This document shows, one piece after another, positions 13,001 to 26,800 of a DNA stretch of 64,000 bases. Below the pieces are notes generated by a model. It had not been told where the DNA came from. It did no database searches and saw only the letters and a list, made by a program, of their open reading frames with translations. Source of the stretch: Phoronis australis (lineage: Eukaryota; Phoronida; Phoronidae); contig NMRA01000270.1 of NCBI GenBank assembly GCA_002633005.1, forward strand, positions 208,345 through 272,344, written 5' to 3'. The number at the start of each line of letters is the position of its first letter. Position 1 is the stretch's first letter. Position numbers and translations under genes: made by a program.

Positions 13001-13639
13001 GTATTGCTGGCCATTTTGAATGAGGCCCTAACGTCGTGACCGTTTTGTTTAGTAAGGCCACACAAATCAACTGCAGTGCTTGCAGTTACTCTAGATGACA
13101 TAAAAACGCATTGCATTGTTTTTTAATTCAGTTTCAATTGAAATAAATTGTTATGTCTTTTGCACCCAACTCCGATGTGCACAGACGTTTTCAATGTGGT
13201 TGTTTACGTAAAATGCTAAGAACCCAGCATCAGTTATCTCTCTGTATTTTATTGCTTTGGCTTTACAAAACTTGATCGACCCTAGGACATTTTGATACAT
13301 TGTTCAAGGCACCCCTGGAGCACGTGTTACAGCAAATCTGAACGATGTTTATTTTTGAAAATATATCCTGAAAATGCACAAAAAAGTGGATTAATGAAAT
13401 ATGCTGTTATATGATACATTTGTAAAAAGAAGCCACCCACTTACTGTTTATTATCATATTGTGAATATCAACACGTCCGGGTATTCGTTTGACGTTCAAA
13501 AGCAGACGAACTCTGGAAACTTCAATGCTAGATGTTGCGGGACCACGCAGAAGTGGAAATAAGATCGTTTAGGACTTTAGGGTACTCACGACTTTAGGAC
13601 CTCCAACGGTAGTAGGAATAAAGTAAGATAAGTTGTCTT

Positions 13640-14110
13640 TCAGCACCATGAATGAATAGAGCATCACCTATTGGCCAATTTCTTTTTTCGCCAATTCGTC
13701 CATCATCTGACCTTAATCGCACCAAATTATTGAAATTGGTTTTACTTTAATAGTTCGTTATTAGAAAGTTTAATTTTGAGTAAATTTTGCTTTGACGAAC
13801 CTGTCATCACCTCAGAGTTGTTACTAAATTGTGCATACCCATGTTATGAGGTATTGTTTTCATATCGATGACAGACTCTTTGTTGAGAATGACATTTATT
13901 GGATTGTTTTTTCGCTTAAAACTTGTGTAATGAGCAACTTGGATACCAGTTGATATAAATTTCATGATGAGGTGACTAGCAGAACTACTTGGGTAGTGTG
14001 AAGTTTTGAGGTTGATGTGAAGTTAACGCACAGCATTTCCTAGCTATATTTTGACCTTAGTTTTCATGCAGCCAGCTTTGACTTGGCTGCATAGGGGCTG
14101 CTCAGCAGAA
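13640..14110. repeat. Second, diverged copy of the upstream block
   Basis: ATCACCTATTGGCCAATTTC and the following TTTTTTCGCC match the block near 12450, and similarity continues in patches (TTGGATTGTTTTTTCGCTTA, AGCTATATTTTGACC). This copy keeps the CCAAT motif but has lost the GTGAGT donor. It is an old direct duplication inside the PNISR 5' region. Confidence 0.6.
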
Positions 14111-14862
14111 ACCAAAAGTTTCATTAGCGTCCTACCATTGTGGAAGTTGCTAATGCTTACACCTTAATCGTACTGATATTGATCTCTTGCTGGACTTCTA
14201 GTAATGATTTACTTTTGTACCAGTAGGGGGGGCTTTAAAGATGCATTTGCATGCTCTTAACTATGCTAATGTGTAGCAGGAATGAAACAATGAGGCTATT
14301 TTAAGAAATCTACGCTAAGCAAAGTGTTGCTGTATATTCCTTGAAAACGTAAATGTGAATACAAAAAATTCTGCGAATAGGTGACCTTTGCGCTAATGAC
14401 GTACCTCGCAGGATCACATATCCTGCGTCATGCAGTTTTGTTCCCAGCACCACGTCACAATACTTACTAAACTCTGTTCATTGATTTGCGGGGATCATTT
14501 TTCCACAAAATTCATTCTTAAAAACATTTGACAATTTTCAGCCTTCTTCATATTTACATCGTTGTTATATGTTGCGTTTCTAACTAATTTGGGTCATAGT
14601 TTTAAATCAGGAACTCACTGTGTATGCTTTTGACCTCTCGATCAAAACATCTAGTTTAATTGTTCACAACGAGCATTTACTGGTCTTTGTGTGGTCAGTA
14701 GAAAGTCTGACGGTCAACACATACGGAGCATGTGTGAATGGTATATTGGATTTAAAGGGAGAAAAGGAGTGTACAGTGTTGATATATGTTAATTTATTTA
14801 ACTTTGTTTTTAACTCACTTTGCTGTTCTTTGCAGAGTCTTCTTCCTACCACAACAAGTATT

Positions 14863-17800
14863 ATGTGGGGCGGTAACCAAGGTTGGGGCCAACCTAGCTG
14901 GCCTATCCAGCAGCATGCCTTCCAGAGTATGCCTGCAGATCAAGGTAGACTCCACCTCTGGCTGGCTTTGTTGAATAACAGCCTGCACTTGAACAGGATC
15001 TTAAAAGGATACTAAACCCTGTTTTCATGATTTCAACTGATTCTCGTTTTGTCACCTGCTAATGCATCATTGGGGTCAATCTTAAAAGATAAAAAGCAAG
15101 AATCGGCTAAAAACTCGTACAACATGTCACAGATTGCATGTCGGTGGGTGGTCATTCCTCCACAGTTACCGTGTGATTCGCTAAAAGTTTACGTCATGTT
15201 TACCCGTTGAGCAAACTTTGAAAGGAGTTTTCAGATTTTCGTGCAGACTTATCAGGGTTGTCGAGGTTTAGAGAGCATTATTTTGTTTCCGAAAATTATA
15301 TGGTAATGCCGTTATTAATATCTGTTAATATGCCGAAACTGAGTTTGGTATCCTTTTAAAAACTTCCTATTCTGCTCAAAATTTGTCTGAATCATAAAAC
15401 AAAATGGATTAAATACATGTGGTAGTGGCTTCGTCATTAATGATTCTGAGAATTCACTGGTCTAAAGTTCAGCTAACTGTTAACTCCTATTTACCGCATT
15501 ACTTTTTGCAGTGGACTGGGCAGCGCTGGCCAAGCAGTGGATTGCTCAGAAGGAGACGTTCAGTGTTAACGCGCCACCTCCCCCACCCCCTCCAGTTGAG
15601 GAACACCGCCTGCGGGATGACAGGGAGGGTAACTATGATCCATTTTCACTTGCAATTCATGGTGTTTGCAAAAACATCTTGAAGAATTTGAACCAAAAGA
15701 TGTTTTCGTGTTTGCCCATTTGTCTAAGATTTTTCCCTATGGGAGATTGCAGAGTGACTTGCATGTTTTAATATTATCAGCCATCACTCTCACTTGTAAC
15801 CACTCCTACAGGTGATCGTCAGCTGCCCCCTGTTGACCACTCGGTCCAGTCAGCTAACTGGGGATGGTCCGACTCTCGTCAACATCAGTCTTGGGATTGG
15901 GAACGGCCAACTGCTCAAGCGCCACCTACTGTCGTAAGTATTATGTTATTGTTTTGCATACTTGGTTTCTGTGAGTGTCTGACAGATAGTGGCAAGAATT
16001 AGTGATTTGTAATAAAGTCTCAGAATGAGCAGATTTTGCTGTAATTTTATAACTCTAGTCAAAGCTTATAACTTAAAGTTTATCCAGTGATGCTTCTCAA
16101 AATGCAGGGAGGTGCATTGCCATAAAACCAATTATGTCCTTTTTACGAAAAATATTCCATGTCAAATGTATCAGCCACGTACATGATACAGCTTGTTGAG
16201 TATATAGACATCAATCTCTTACAGACATTGTGTTGTGTTGATTTGGTATCACATTAATTGAGGTGCGTGTGTTGTAGCAACCAGAGGGTCAGTTGTTTGA
16301 CTACGGCCATGGCCAGCAGTATAGCCAACACTTCGACTATAACCATGGTGGGGAGAGCTACGATGGTTATCAACAGGTAAGTTAGAATACACTTGACTGT
16401 AACCAAAGTGGAGACACTATGGTTCTTATCAACAGGTTAGTCAGAATACGTCACAATTTGACAATAACCAGTGGCGTATTTAAGGAGGGCCAGGCCCCCC
16501 TAAAATTTTCCCAGATTTCATTTGGCAGTTCTGGGGTGCTAATGTCTGAGGGGCAAAATCCTGGTTAATACTCTGCCCTGNNNCCCCCCCCCCCCCCCAA
16601 CTCAAAATCCTGGATCTGCCCCTGATAACCACGGTGGGGAGAGCGATGATAGTTATCAACAGGCTTGTCTGAATGTATCATACTTTGACTATAATTACAA
16701 TATGGGACAGCTGGGAATCTTATTAACAGGTCAGGCATCTAACCAATGTAAACACTGTGATTTGTGGTCTGAATTTAGTCTGCTGTTTGTGGCTTTCTTT
16801 CCGTTAAAGCTGTGAGTTGTCTGATCAGATTTGTTTAAAGACACTATGTTTTAATTGTGCACTAATAATTTTTGGATGTTCTTTTAAAGTTTATTGTATT
16901 TCAAACTCAACGTTACCTTTCAAGTTGCATGCATTATGGGTAAAGGCCACGACAGGATAAATAATCGGCAAATATATGAATTTTAATTACTATAGAGAAT
17001 ATATAGCAAGTTTCCTAATACTGTGTGGGAGTTTCTGCAAACAGACCCTCCTAACTATAGGCTCGTCAGCATACTTTTGGGAGTTTCTACTGTTTATAGC
17101 TTTTCCAAAATGAGCAGTGTCAAACACAAACAGTGCCTCACTTAAAATAGGGGGACATCGTTTATTTGTGCAGGTTTTTGTCTTGCTTACAGAATAAACA
17201 AACTTTATTGATGGTACCGTAGTCAATATCGGTTAGCGTGTCACCTGATTTGAAGTTTGCCAAAACGAGGCTCCAGTGTATTGCAATGGTGTTTTCCAGT
17301 TCTTTGTCGTGTTCTTTCTTCAAAAATCAATGTAAAGTGCTGTAGTTGTTTCACTAGTACAACTGAGGAACAAACATAACACCACCATTAGGGTCAACAC
17401 CTATCAGACTCTTGAATGTTGTGTGTGATTTATGCTTTTACAAAGAACTGGGAACCTGTATTCATAACTCAGTGGCATAAAAAATTATAATGTTATTAGG
17501 ATACTTTTCCAAAAAATCTTGTCTTACATTGTTTAAAACCACACTGCTGTGAGACCATATTTTCAGGCTTCCCATAATAGCATATAAATAGTTTATCCAT
17601 GAAATCAAAATATTATTCACAGTACTTTTCGACACATGGAATCTTTCAGATCAAAGTCAATGTTTGAAAATTCCATTTCATTAAAAACATTAAAAATTCA
17701 TCCTGAATTGACAGTTTGTGAGCTTGTTGCACTAGCCATATAATTTTCCTCACCCACCTGTTCTGTGCTTAGAAGGTCCTTACTCGAAGACCTTTTCAGT

Positions 17801-20800
17801 GTCAATAACCGTTTATACTTTGAAAGGGCACTGTCCCGATAAATGGTCGATATGCAATCTACATTTGGCATATTGAAGTGCTTGCATGGAGTCAGTGTGA
17901 CAGTTGAATCCAGTAAAATTATTAAAGAGTAAGTTCTTTGCCATCAGTTGTACGTTTACTTTTCAAATGTTTGACAGAAAATCTGTGAGTGCATGGCAAC
18001 ACCACTGGCAGGTCGTCCTCGTATGATGTTTGTGTTTTTCTTGACAAGAGACGGCTGTTTCCCAGCTGTGAGTCACCTTCCCCCCAGATGCTGAACCACC
18101 GAGTCTTTTATTTGTCTCGCTTATTCAAGTGTAAAAGTAGTCATTTTCAGTTTCTTTTTGTTTTGATGCACTTCTTCGATTTCGTCCAATTTGTCATTGC
18201 ACTTAAAACGCGAGCCTAGGGTACTTTGCTTTTTAGTTTTTGTTTGTTTCTTTGCATCTGGGTTGATAAAGTCCTCCTAGTAGAAGTGAGCACTACAGAT
18301 TTAGTGTGAGCGTTCACGTTGAAATACGGTGGATTTGTTCTCATTTTGTGATCCATATTGAAGGGAGGGCTTATTGTCTATAGGTAGTCCAAAAAGTGAC
18401 AGAATTTGCACTTGGACGAATTTTTCGCATTCACCGCATCAGCAAAAATGTAGCATCTTCGTTCTGATTGTACACACACTTCCGACCAATATCTTCCGAC
18501 TTCAACACCCAAGTCAGGTCACGTGAAATCGCATGCGTGCGTTAGCCGATTTGGTCTATTGTTACCATAAATTGTCTTAACTACTCATACTGGTCCTCCT
18601 TCCATGCATTTTCTATTTATAGGCACATTGTTCCCAAAAGTATGCCTGGGCTTATACTGAGGGTGGTAGAAATGAACGCAGTGCTAACTGTGGGAAATTG
18701 CATTTAACTTTTGAATTTGTATTCGCAGAACTGGCCTCCCCATTCACACCATGACGACTACAATGGGCGCATGAAACATATGGATGTACCAGTGGAAGAC
18801 ACACCAGATTTAGGTAGGGATTTCTCAGATGGCTTGCACTGGGTATGAGCACAGTCAATCAATTCTTAGTGTTCAACGTGTTCAACATGCTTTTCTGGAT
18901 TTTTCTACCAATGTATCTTTTTAAATTTGAACAAACTTGTATGTGTGTTTGACGACCTTTTGATCTAATTCACAAGTTTTTTGTTTGACCGGAGCCGGAT
19001 TCCTGGTAGCTCTGAATGTTTTGAGAATTCGAGTGTTGCTGTGATTGGTAGACGCTGTTAAGCGGAAGCAGCTGCCGGCGTGGATCCGCGAGGGCCTGGA
19101 GAAGATGGAGAGGGAGAAACAGAAGAAGTTGGAACAAGAGGAAATGGCCAAAAAGAAAGAGGAGGCGCGCTTGCAGAGAGAAAAGGAACTACTGTCGCGC
19201 ATTACAAGCTCTCCTGAGGCTGCCAGCCGTAGTAAATTTGTAAGTATCTTAGGGTCCTCGTAATATACGCGTTTAGTTTTTTGTTTGTGCAAGTCTAAAG
19301 TAGGGATGTGCCTGAGGCAGGCTGTGGTGGATGATTAGGGATCGGTATTTTTTTGAAAAACCAGAACGAAAAATGTCGGCTTTCTTCCTCTGTAGACACG
19401 TGTTGCGTTGAATGTCTACTAATCTAAGACAGGCGTCGATAACTCGTGTGACTCAACTTAGATCCGATTTTTGGGGAAGTGGTAGGTTTCATTTGGCACT
19501 GTTTCAGTTGATGTTACAAATATGAAAATTTCTATTAGTGGGAATATTTGAATTTCCACATTATTAATACTTTGTTGCATGTTTGCTTGTTTTGTTAGGA
19601 CGTCTTTCACATTCAACCTATGCTATTAAACTATGTATTGGTGAATGAGTCCCATATTATGTACTGGTATGTGGTGTGTTTGTTGAAGGATTCTGATAAT
19701 GAGGACCAAGATGAGAATAATGAGAATGGGGCATCAGCTGATAAAGATGAGACTGGAGAGGGAGATAACAAGGGCGCTGACGACGACGGCGGTGCCGATG
19801 ATGACCGTGACGATGAGGATGACGATGACAGGGGAGGAAAGAAAAATAAGTCGAGGTCACCATCGCCCAAAAGAGGGCGCACCCCGTCACCTGTACCAGA
19901 ACATCTGTCTGAGGAAGAGCGGCAAGTGCAGCTGGTAGGTGTTGTGTTCAAGTTTTTTTGTCCAACTTAGTAACTGTCAAGCATGTGAAACTGCTACTGG
20001 TATTTTTTCATTTGCTCTGAACACTCCGGAACTGCTCTCAGTTATTTATTTCAAGTGCCTTCTCTCTTCCTATACGGGTTTTACTAGAACGGCCATTAGG
20101 TAAATGCTGTTCATTATTATGCAAGCTTTGATGCAGACCTGAACTGAATGTGTTAATGTGAAAGAAATCAAGTGAACTCATTCGGAATGAATTTGATTAT
20201 AGTCGTCAAAGTTAGTGTAGCAACAGGGGGTCAGACTTTATACTCTCTCACTTTGCACATGCTCGCGTTGTCATGAGGAAGGGTGTCAGTCTGACGGGAT
20301 GTGTGAGAAATGAATTGTGTTATAATCTTTGTCGCTATTAGCGAGAAGTCTCCGTTAGTGTGAAGTGTGTATTAGTGAGAAGTCTCTGTTAGCGAGAAGT
20401 CTCTGTTAGCGAGAAGGCCCACACAGTTTGCGAGGAAGATTCGCTACGTTGAGTACGATAGGACTCACCTATCAACTTCATTGCAGCGTTATACCTGTGC
20501 TTTCTGTCAAAAAATAACGAGTTTGGATTTAGGCCAGTTACCGTCTTATCTTCTTCCTTACTCAGAAGTGGTCTTTGGGCTCGGGAACATTTGATAGCTT
20601 ATGCTCAAAATTTCATGTCACATGAAACTTCATGAGCACGGTCAGTTCTTTCGAAGCTCTGAGCTCCCCTCAAATTTGACTAAGGAATAATATTTTTACT
20701 GTAAGAGGCCATAATGCAAACTTGTTTTTTTTTGACGGAAGGAGCACATTTAATGCATCATAAAAATTGGTTAAGCTTAAAGCCATTGTACCCCATGTTT

Positions 20801-23800
20801 CTGACCTGTGCAGTGTTTCCCCTGTTTGTAAAAATCTGAGCGGTCCACCACCTTCCTTTTTGGCCCCGCTATTCGAAGTCTTCCCCAAGCTGACCACACA
20901 CCTAATCCTCATGGGAAAACTACACCGCTAGGCAAAAATTGCTTGTAAAAATTAATACGCAATACACAAGTTACGTGGCTACTGTTGAAGTTTTTGGATC
21001 GAACGGGAAAAACAAAAAATTTAAAATCCAGTTTTGAAGTTTTCCTATCGTTAAACATAACCATTTTATCTCCTTCCTTTGTCTCGTCCGCTTACTATTA
21101 GTGACCTGACCGACATTCAGTGCTGCCTGGTCATACGACATTGCACAGCAATTGTATACAGTCTGGTACCAGACAAAGGCCTTGACATTAGCTTTTTAAA
21201 ATGGCAAAGTGCCAATGCACGTTGACGACATGAGTGGAGAAACGGTAAATTTTATTCATTTTATTGGGTTTACATTTACAAAATAGATCATACAACAATG
21301 TGAACTATATTACACAAAATAGTCAATAGTTTAATTAACCCTAGACCAGTCTAGTTATCTCTGACAGTAGTTGTCAGTATAGAGTGGATGAATAGTCTGC
21401 TATGGCTGCTTACTGTTTTATGTCGTGCAACATATAATAAATGATATTTATTGAAGTTTCATTATAGAAGTTGGTTAATCAGGTCTAAACAGGTTAAAAT
21501 ATTTGTTTGTTCTAGAGCCAGAGAAATCGGTTTTAACATCTAGTCTGAAGCCCTGTCCTGGTGTGTCCGCTTCCTAACACAACTTCAATTGGTGATTGAA
21601 ATACCGTATGTAGAATGATACAAAACTCAATCCATGACAGTTCATTGCGGCGCAAGGCTCCGCATCCGCTGTGACCATTCACCATCATGCTCATGTTGAA
21701 GCCCAGGCAATGGGGGATCCCACTTCCCATACTCACACGCGACAACAGGCTTTGCATCCCCATGAGACCATTCACCTCCACACTCCTTTTGAAACCCATG
21801 GGAAACACTGCTCTGTATTTCGTTTTACTTCAGATGATGAAAGTGCGACGAATGATGACAGAAGTAATGCTTGAAGTAACAAATGAAGAGATTGCGTCCA
21901 TATGTAGTGCCGTGTATTCTCGTGAAAAATATAAAGTGGAGAAAGGTAACTTACACAGTTCCCTCTGGCTTACCTCTTTTGTGGACAAGTTTTCTTTATG
22001 GAATTGCCTCTTAAATGATTTCGGAAATAAATCTGTTCTCCATTCACTAGTTATTACCTGATGAGACTTGATATACAACTTCCTGGTTTTGTACGTTGTC
22101 ACACATGAAGTTCATGAAGAAAACTGTAACTGTCATTAGTCGAGGATAAGAGATAAACAACGTAACTTTTTGGGCAAGAGAAAAAGTTTGATCAACCCTA
22201 TCAGTACAAGCCAAGTGTGAAGGCAAAATGAGCCGTAATTCCCCACCATGACGGCTGTGCTGAAGCCGAATTCATAATCACGATGAAGGAGGATTAACAG
22301 AAAATTTAGCAAGGTGGCCAAGCCATTTTGTAATTTGCCCAAATATTTATTTCACGTCGTTTTTGCCGTTTAGGGAATTGGCCATCGTGGTAAGGAAGTG
22401 ATGATTCGTGTGATAACTTTCCTCTTGTTCTGTACGTCGTATGACGCAACCAAAGTGTGAGCCTGTAACATGTATCTGGGCAGTGGTTGCTTCTTTACCT
22501 CTGACCACATTTACACTGTAGCATGGGGCTCTTTTCACCATTCGTTACTTAGTACTATGCGCGCGTTAAAATTCGACGACAGAAATTTATGAGAGTTTAT
22601 CAAACAGTTGGGCATGAGATGGGGCTGTGTCCGCCTACCATTGTGACTATAGGGTCTTTAAAATGTGTGGTTTCTGATGCACTAACTGTTGCAAGATTCA
22701 GTGAAATGATCCCTGGATTTGGTCATAGTCAACCTAACTCGGATATAAATTTAATGAGGTTAATTGGTGCTGTTTTCGTAGTGAATGCGTCACTGAAAGT
22801 ACAAATTGTCTATAGCTTTTCATCTAGATTCATCAAAGTTAGATGTCTCAATGGAGTGTTTTCTTTGTTGCAATGTAAGCTTAAGTATTCACCCACCTTC
22901 AATAAGCACTGTGTCAGAGATTATGATGACATTTTCTTAGTAATTTCATGTTGAATGTCCCTTGTTTTCAGAAATGAAGTGGTTAAGTAACTTCAAGGTT
23001 CAATCACAAGTTGATGTGTTCAACTAAAGCAGAACTTATTTAGAGCCACATACAGGTCCAAGTCAGTGTCGCCATCTTCATACTTTAAATAAACAGAGTG
23101 TGCGGTGTAGTCTTGGACACTGAAGCAATCAATGAGCCCCATTTGGGCCACACTATTATTGTTAAAAATTAGAAATGCTTACCAGGATCTTAAAAAAACC
23201 TCCGTTCCAAAATATGAAAGGTGTTGCTGTATGTGGCTTTAAGAGTTAACAAATTATTGCTGTCATTTGAAATCGATGAATATTCGAGCGAATGAACCAA
23301 ACTGGGAAGAGCTCGACTTGCGTCTCGGAGAGTTTATTGTTAGTCTCCGCTGGAACAGTCTCGCACGATATTTGGTTCTTGAAACTGAAGTACATGTGAA
23401 CATTGTTCATGTTCAGGTCATTCACATGCTTTAGCACTATAATCCGTAACACGAATATTCATTGAACTATTATGACAGAGCTGTTTCAAATGATAAGTCA
23501 AGAATTTTCAATGTGGATGACAAATGAACGGCGCCGTGTTATTTCTTGACTTTTCATTGGACTTGGATTTTCGAGTGCACTCATTCACGTTACATTGTGT
23601 GTGTTTTGTATGCTCTGTGTTAATCTGACAACTTGCATTCTAGCTGATTGCAGACAGCTGTGAACATAGTAAGCTGAATCAGTTTTGCCGTTACTTAATA
23701 ACATTCTTTATACACAAAGCTCCCGCTCGTCAGCTAGCCAACTCCAATGCTTTGGCTTCCCTCTCCTCCTTTGGTAAGTAGTGTTCATCAAGTGACAGTC

Positions 23801-26800
23801 ATTATAGTGTTCATCAAGTGACAGTCATTATAGTGTTCATCAAGTGACAGTCATTATAGTGTTCATCAAGTGACAGTCATTATAACTTGGATGCATTAGT
23901 CATTTCCATCCTGAAAGTTTTCATTTTCTGCACTTGATTGACTTTGCTGGATCCGCCGGGTCAACCGGTTAAGACATCTGATTTGTTGGTAAGGCGGAAG
24001 TCGTCATCGAGAACCAATCAGATGCCTTAACTGGTTGATCCGGTAGAACTGGTGAAGTCAATTGAGTGCAGCCATTGATGTGCATTTGGTTTCCACAGTG
24101 CCTGGCTGCAACACTTCATGTATTTGTCACAATAATTAGTTATTTGGCATTAACATACTCTTCCCTTTTGATCAGGCTCGTAGTTTTCTGGTCTTGGTAC
24201 AAGTTTATTCTTGTTGCACATGTCCTCTAAACATGAAAATAAGCTCTATGGTATAGTTCTTGCAATGCCAGTAAATGTGTCTTGAATTTATTCATTTCTC
24301 TTCTTGTTTAAGTCTACTACTGTCGTGTCTCCTAATCTTAAGATTTTCCCCAAGCTCTTTGATTGTTTATACAATGAAACCGAGGTTTAGTATTGGAACA
24401 GTCATCTTGAGGATGGGTTGCAGGTTATGATGAGTCAGACAGCGAGAACGAATCAGACGGAGGGAGTAAAGGTGAAAGTTCAGACGAGACGGCGTCCGAG
24501 GATGAGGAGCGAGAGGAGAAACTGCGTGTGAAGCGAGAGGAATTTGATCGCAAGCAACAGGAGAGGCTGCAGACTCTGTGTAGGTAGACAAGTCAGGGGT
24601 GCGTGGAAGTAGTCATGCGAGGGTAGATGGGGCTGGACTGCAGGGAAGTAGTCCTGTGTGGGTACATGAGGAGAAATGGAGGGAGGTAGTCCGGTGTGGG
24701 TAGATGGGCATGGGTTCTGGGAAGTAATCCTGTGGGTAAATAAGAAGGTGTGGGTAGACGGGTCTGAGTTACATGGAAGCAGTCGTGTGTGGGTAGACGG
24801 GGTAATGAAGTAGTCCTGTATGGGTAGATAGGTGTGGGTCCAGGGAAGTAGCCCTGTGTGGGTAGATGGGAAGGGGTGCAGGAAGGAGTGCCGTGTTGGG
24901 TAGATGGGGCAGAGGTGCAGGGAAGCAGTCCTGTGTGGGTAGATGGGTCTGGGGGTGCAGGGAAGTAGTCTTGTGGGTAGGTGGGTCTGGGGTGCAGGGA
25001 TGCAGTCCTGTGTGGGTAGACAAGTGTGGGGGGCTAGGAAGCAGTCCAGTGCAGGAGTGCAGCCAATTTATAGCTTTTGTCTTATCAGGTAAAACTTGCA
25101 TTGTTGTTCAGGTGAATGTATGTTATAATGGAATACAAAATGTGAGTTGGAAGTTTGCTTAATTTTTTCTTTCATGATACAATCTTTGTAAAGTAACTCA
25201 TTTGCAAGGCTGTTGAGGCTGATGCAAAGATATATGTTCGACATCACTCAGACATATCAGATAAATTTTATCCGTATCGCTTACTGGTAACATTTTCGGT
25301 TTCCTATTTTGAGAAGGGATACAGTATATCAAGGTTTTCTGGTGGCAGTTTGTCTTTTTGTAAAGTTAATTTGGAAACAGTTTGGACAAGTCATGCTGCT
25401 GTTATTATCTGAAATTTGGAGTATCTTTGTATTTTGATACACATCAACATTCTCTTAGCTTTGTTGTGTTATTTTCTGTAATGAAACACATCTTTATTAC
25501 ACATTATGTATAGAGGTGTTCATTGGTTTTCAGGGATAAGTGTTTCTGTTGCAGTTATCTGCCAGTAAATGTTTCCTGTTGAGTTATTGTTAGCCTTATG
25601 TGGAATCAGTTGACATGTAGGCGAAAAGTCGAAATATTTACATTTGCTTTAGTAATGTTATGCTCTAAATGATCTTCTAAATTTCTTAATGCAGTTGTCA
25701 TCTTTTATGTTTACTCTGTTTGGTTGTGTGGCTTCTTGATTTTTCTTCGTCAGCCTACGGAAATATCTGTATATTATTAATCTTCAGTGCTGAAATGCCA
25801 AAAATGCCACAGGTCTCTTTGTTATTTCTTGCCTGATTGTCTTTTAGCCCAAAATTCAATCTCGTATCTCAAGCTTCAGCGTGGTTTTTGTCATTTGCGG
25901 GTTTATTGAAAGTCCTTAATTCAAAATATTTAACATGAACATGACTGACTTTGTGCTCCAGTGCGAACACAGGTAAGCAGATGATCTAAGTTCATTCTAG
26001 ATGCCCTCCAATTCAAGCTGTAAACTTTATTTTTAGTTAAAAGAGTGAATTTTAGGCTTGGAACGTAACGTCTGAGAGTTTGTAATTTTCTGACTTGTTT
26101 TGTAGTGGAGGAGGAGGAGAAAGCACCGAGTTTCCTCAAAAATGCAATCAAGAGCAAAACACACGTTTTTGAAAATAAATACAAGAGTATTCCGGGGTTA
26201 GATGTTACTAAACAATCTAGTTCAGAGAGTGGTTCAGATAGTGACTCATCAGAGAGCTCCACGTCTAGACAGAGGACTCAAACAGAGAGCACGTCGTCTA
26301 GCTCTTCCGAGCTATCCCAGTCTCAATCTTCAGCCGATCTGAAGAAAAAAGAGAAAAGTGCTAAGAAACATAGAAAATCATCTGGGAGTAAGAGTGGTGA
26401 AAAACATAAAAGTGTGTCCGGGGAGGGTGCTCGCCGCTCAGGGCATGATGTTGCAGAGAGGGGGGATAGAGAGCGGCACACGGAGAGGAGTCGGGAGAGG
26501 AGGGACAGGGATAGTTACGAGAGGGAGGGGCATGATAGTAAAAGCGACAGGAGTCGAGATAAGCACAGGCGGGAAAGTCGGGAGGGTCGAAGGTCAAGCA
26601 GTCGGTCAAGACATAGGGAGGGTGACCGATACAGGGAGGGAGGGGACACGCATCGAAGTAGGCATAGGGCTCGTAGTAGGGATGGGCATCGTTATAAGGA
26701 GGAAACTCGGCGCTCATCGACGTCCAAAAGGAGGCGACACTCGTACTCGGAGGGATCAGAGAGTGACTCGAGCTCTCGGCATCGGTCAAAGAGTAAGAGA

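Noticed and set aside
19631-19951. Minus-strand Ser-rich frame opposite the acidic PNISR exon
   Set aside because: It is the antisense of GAT/GAG/GAC codons; the plus strand has matching splice sites and family similarity.
24769-25162. Gly/Trp-rich plus frame and Pro/His-rich minus frame
   Set aside because: Both are translations of the intronic G-rich minisatellite.
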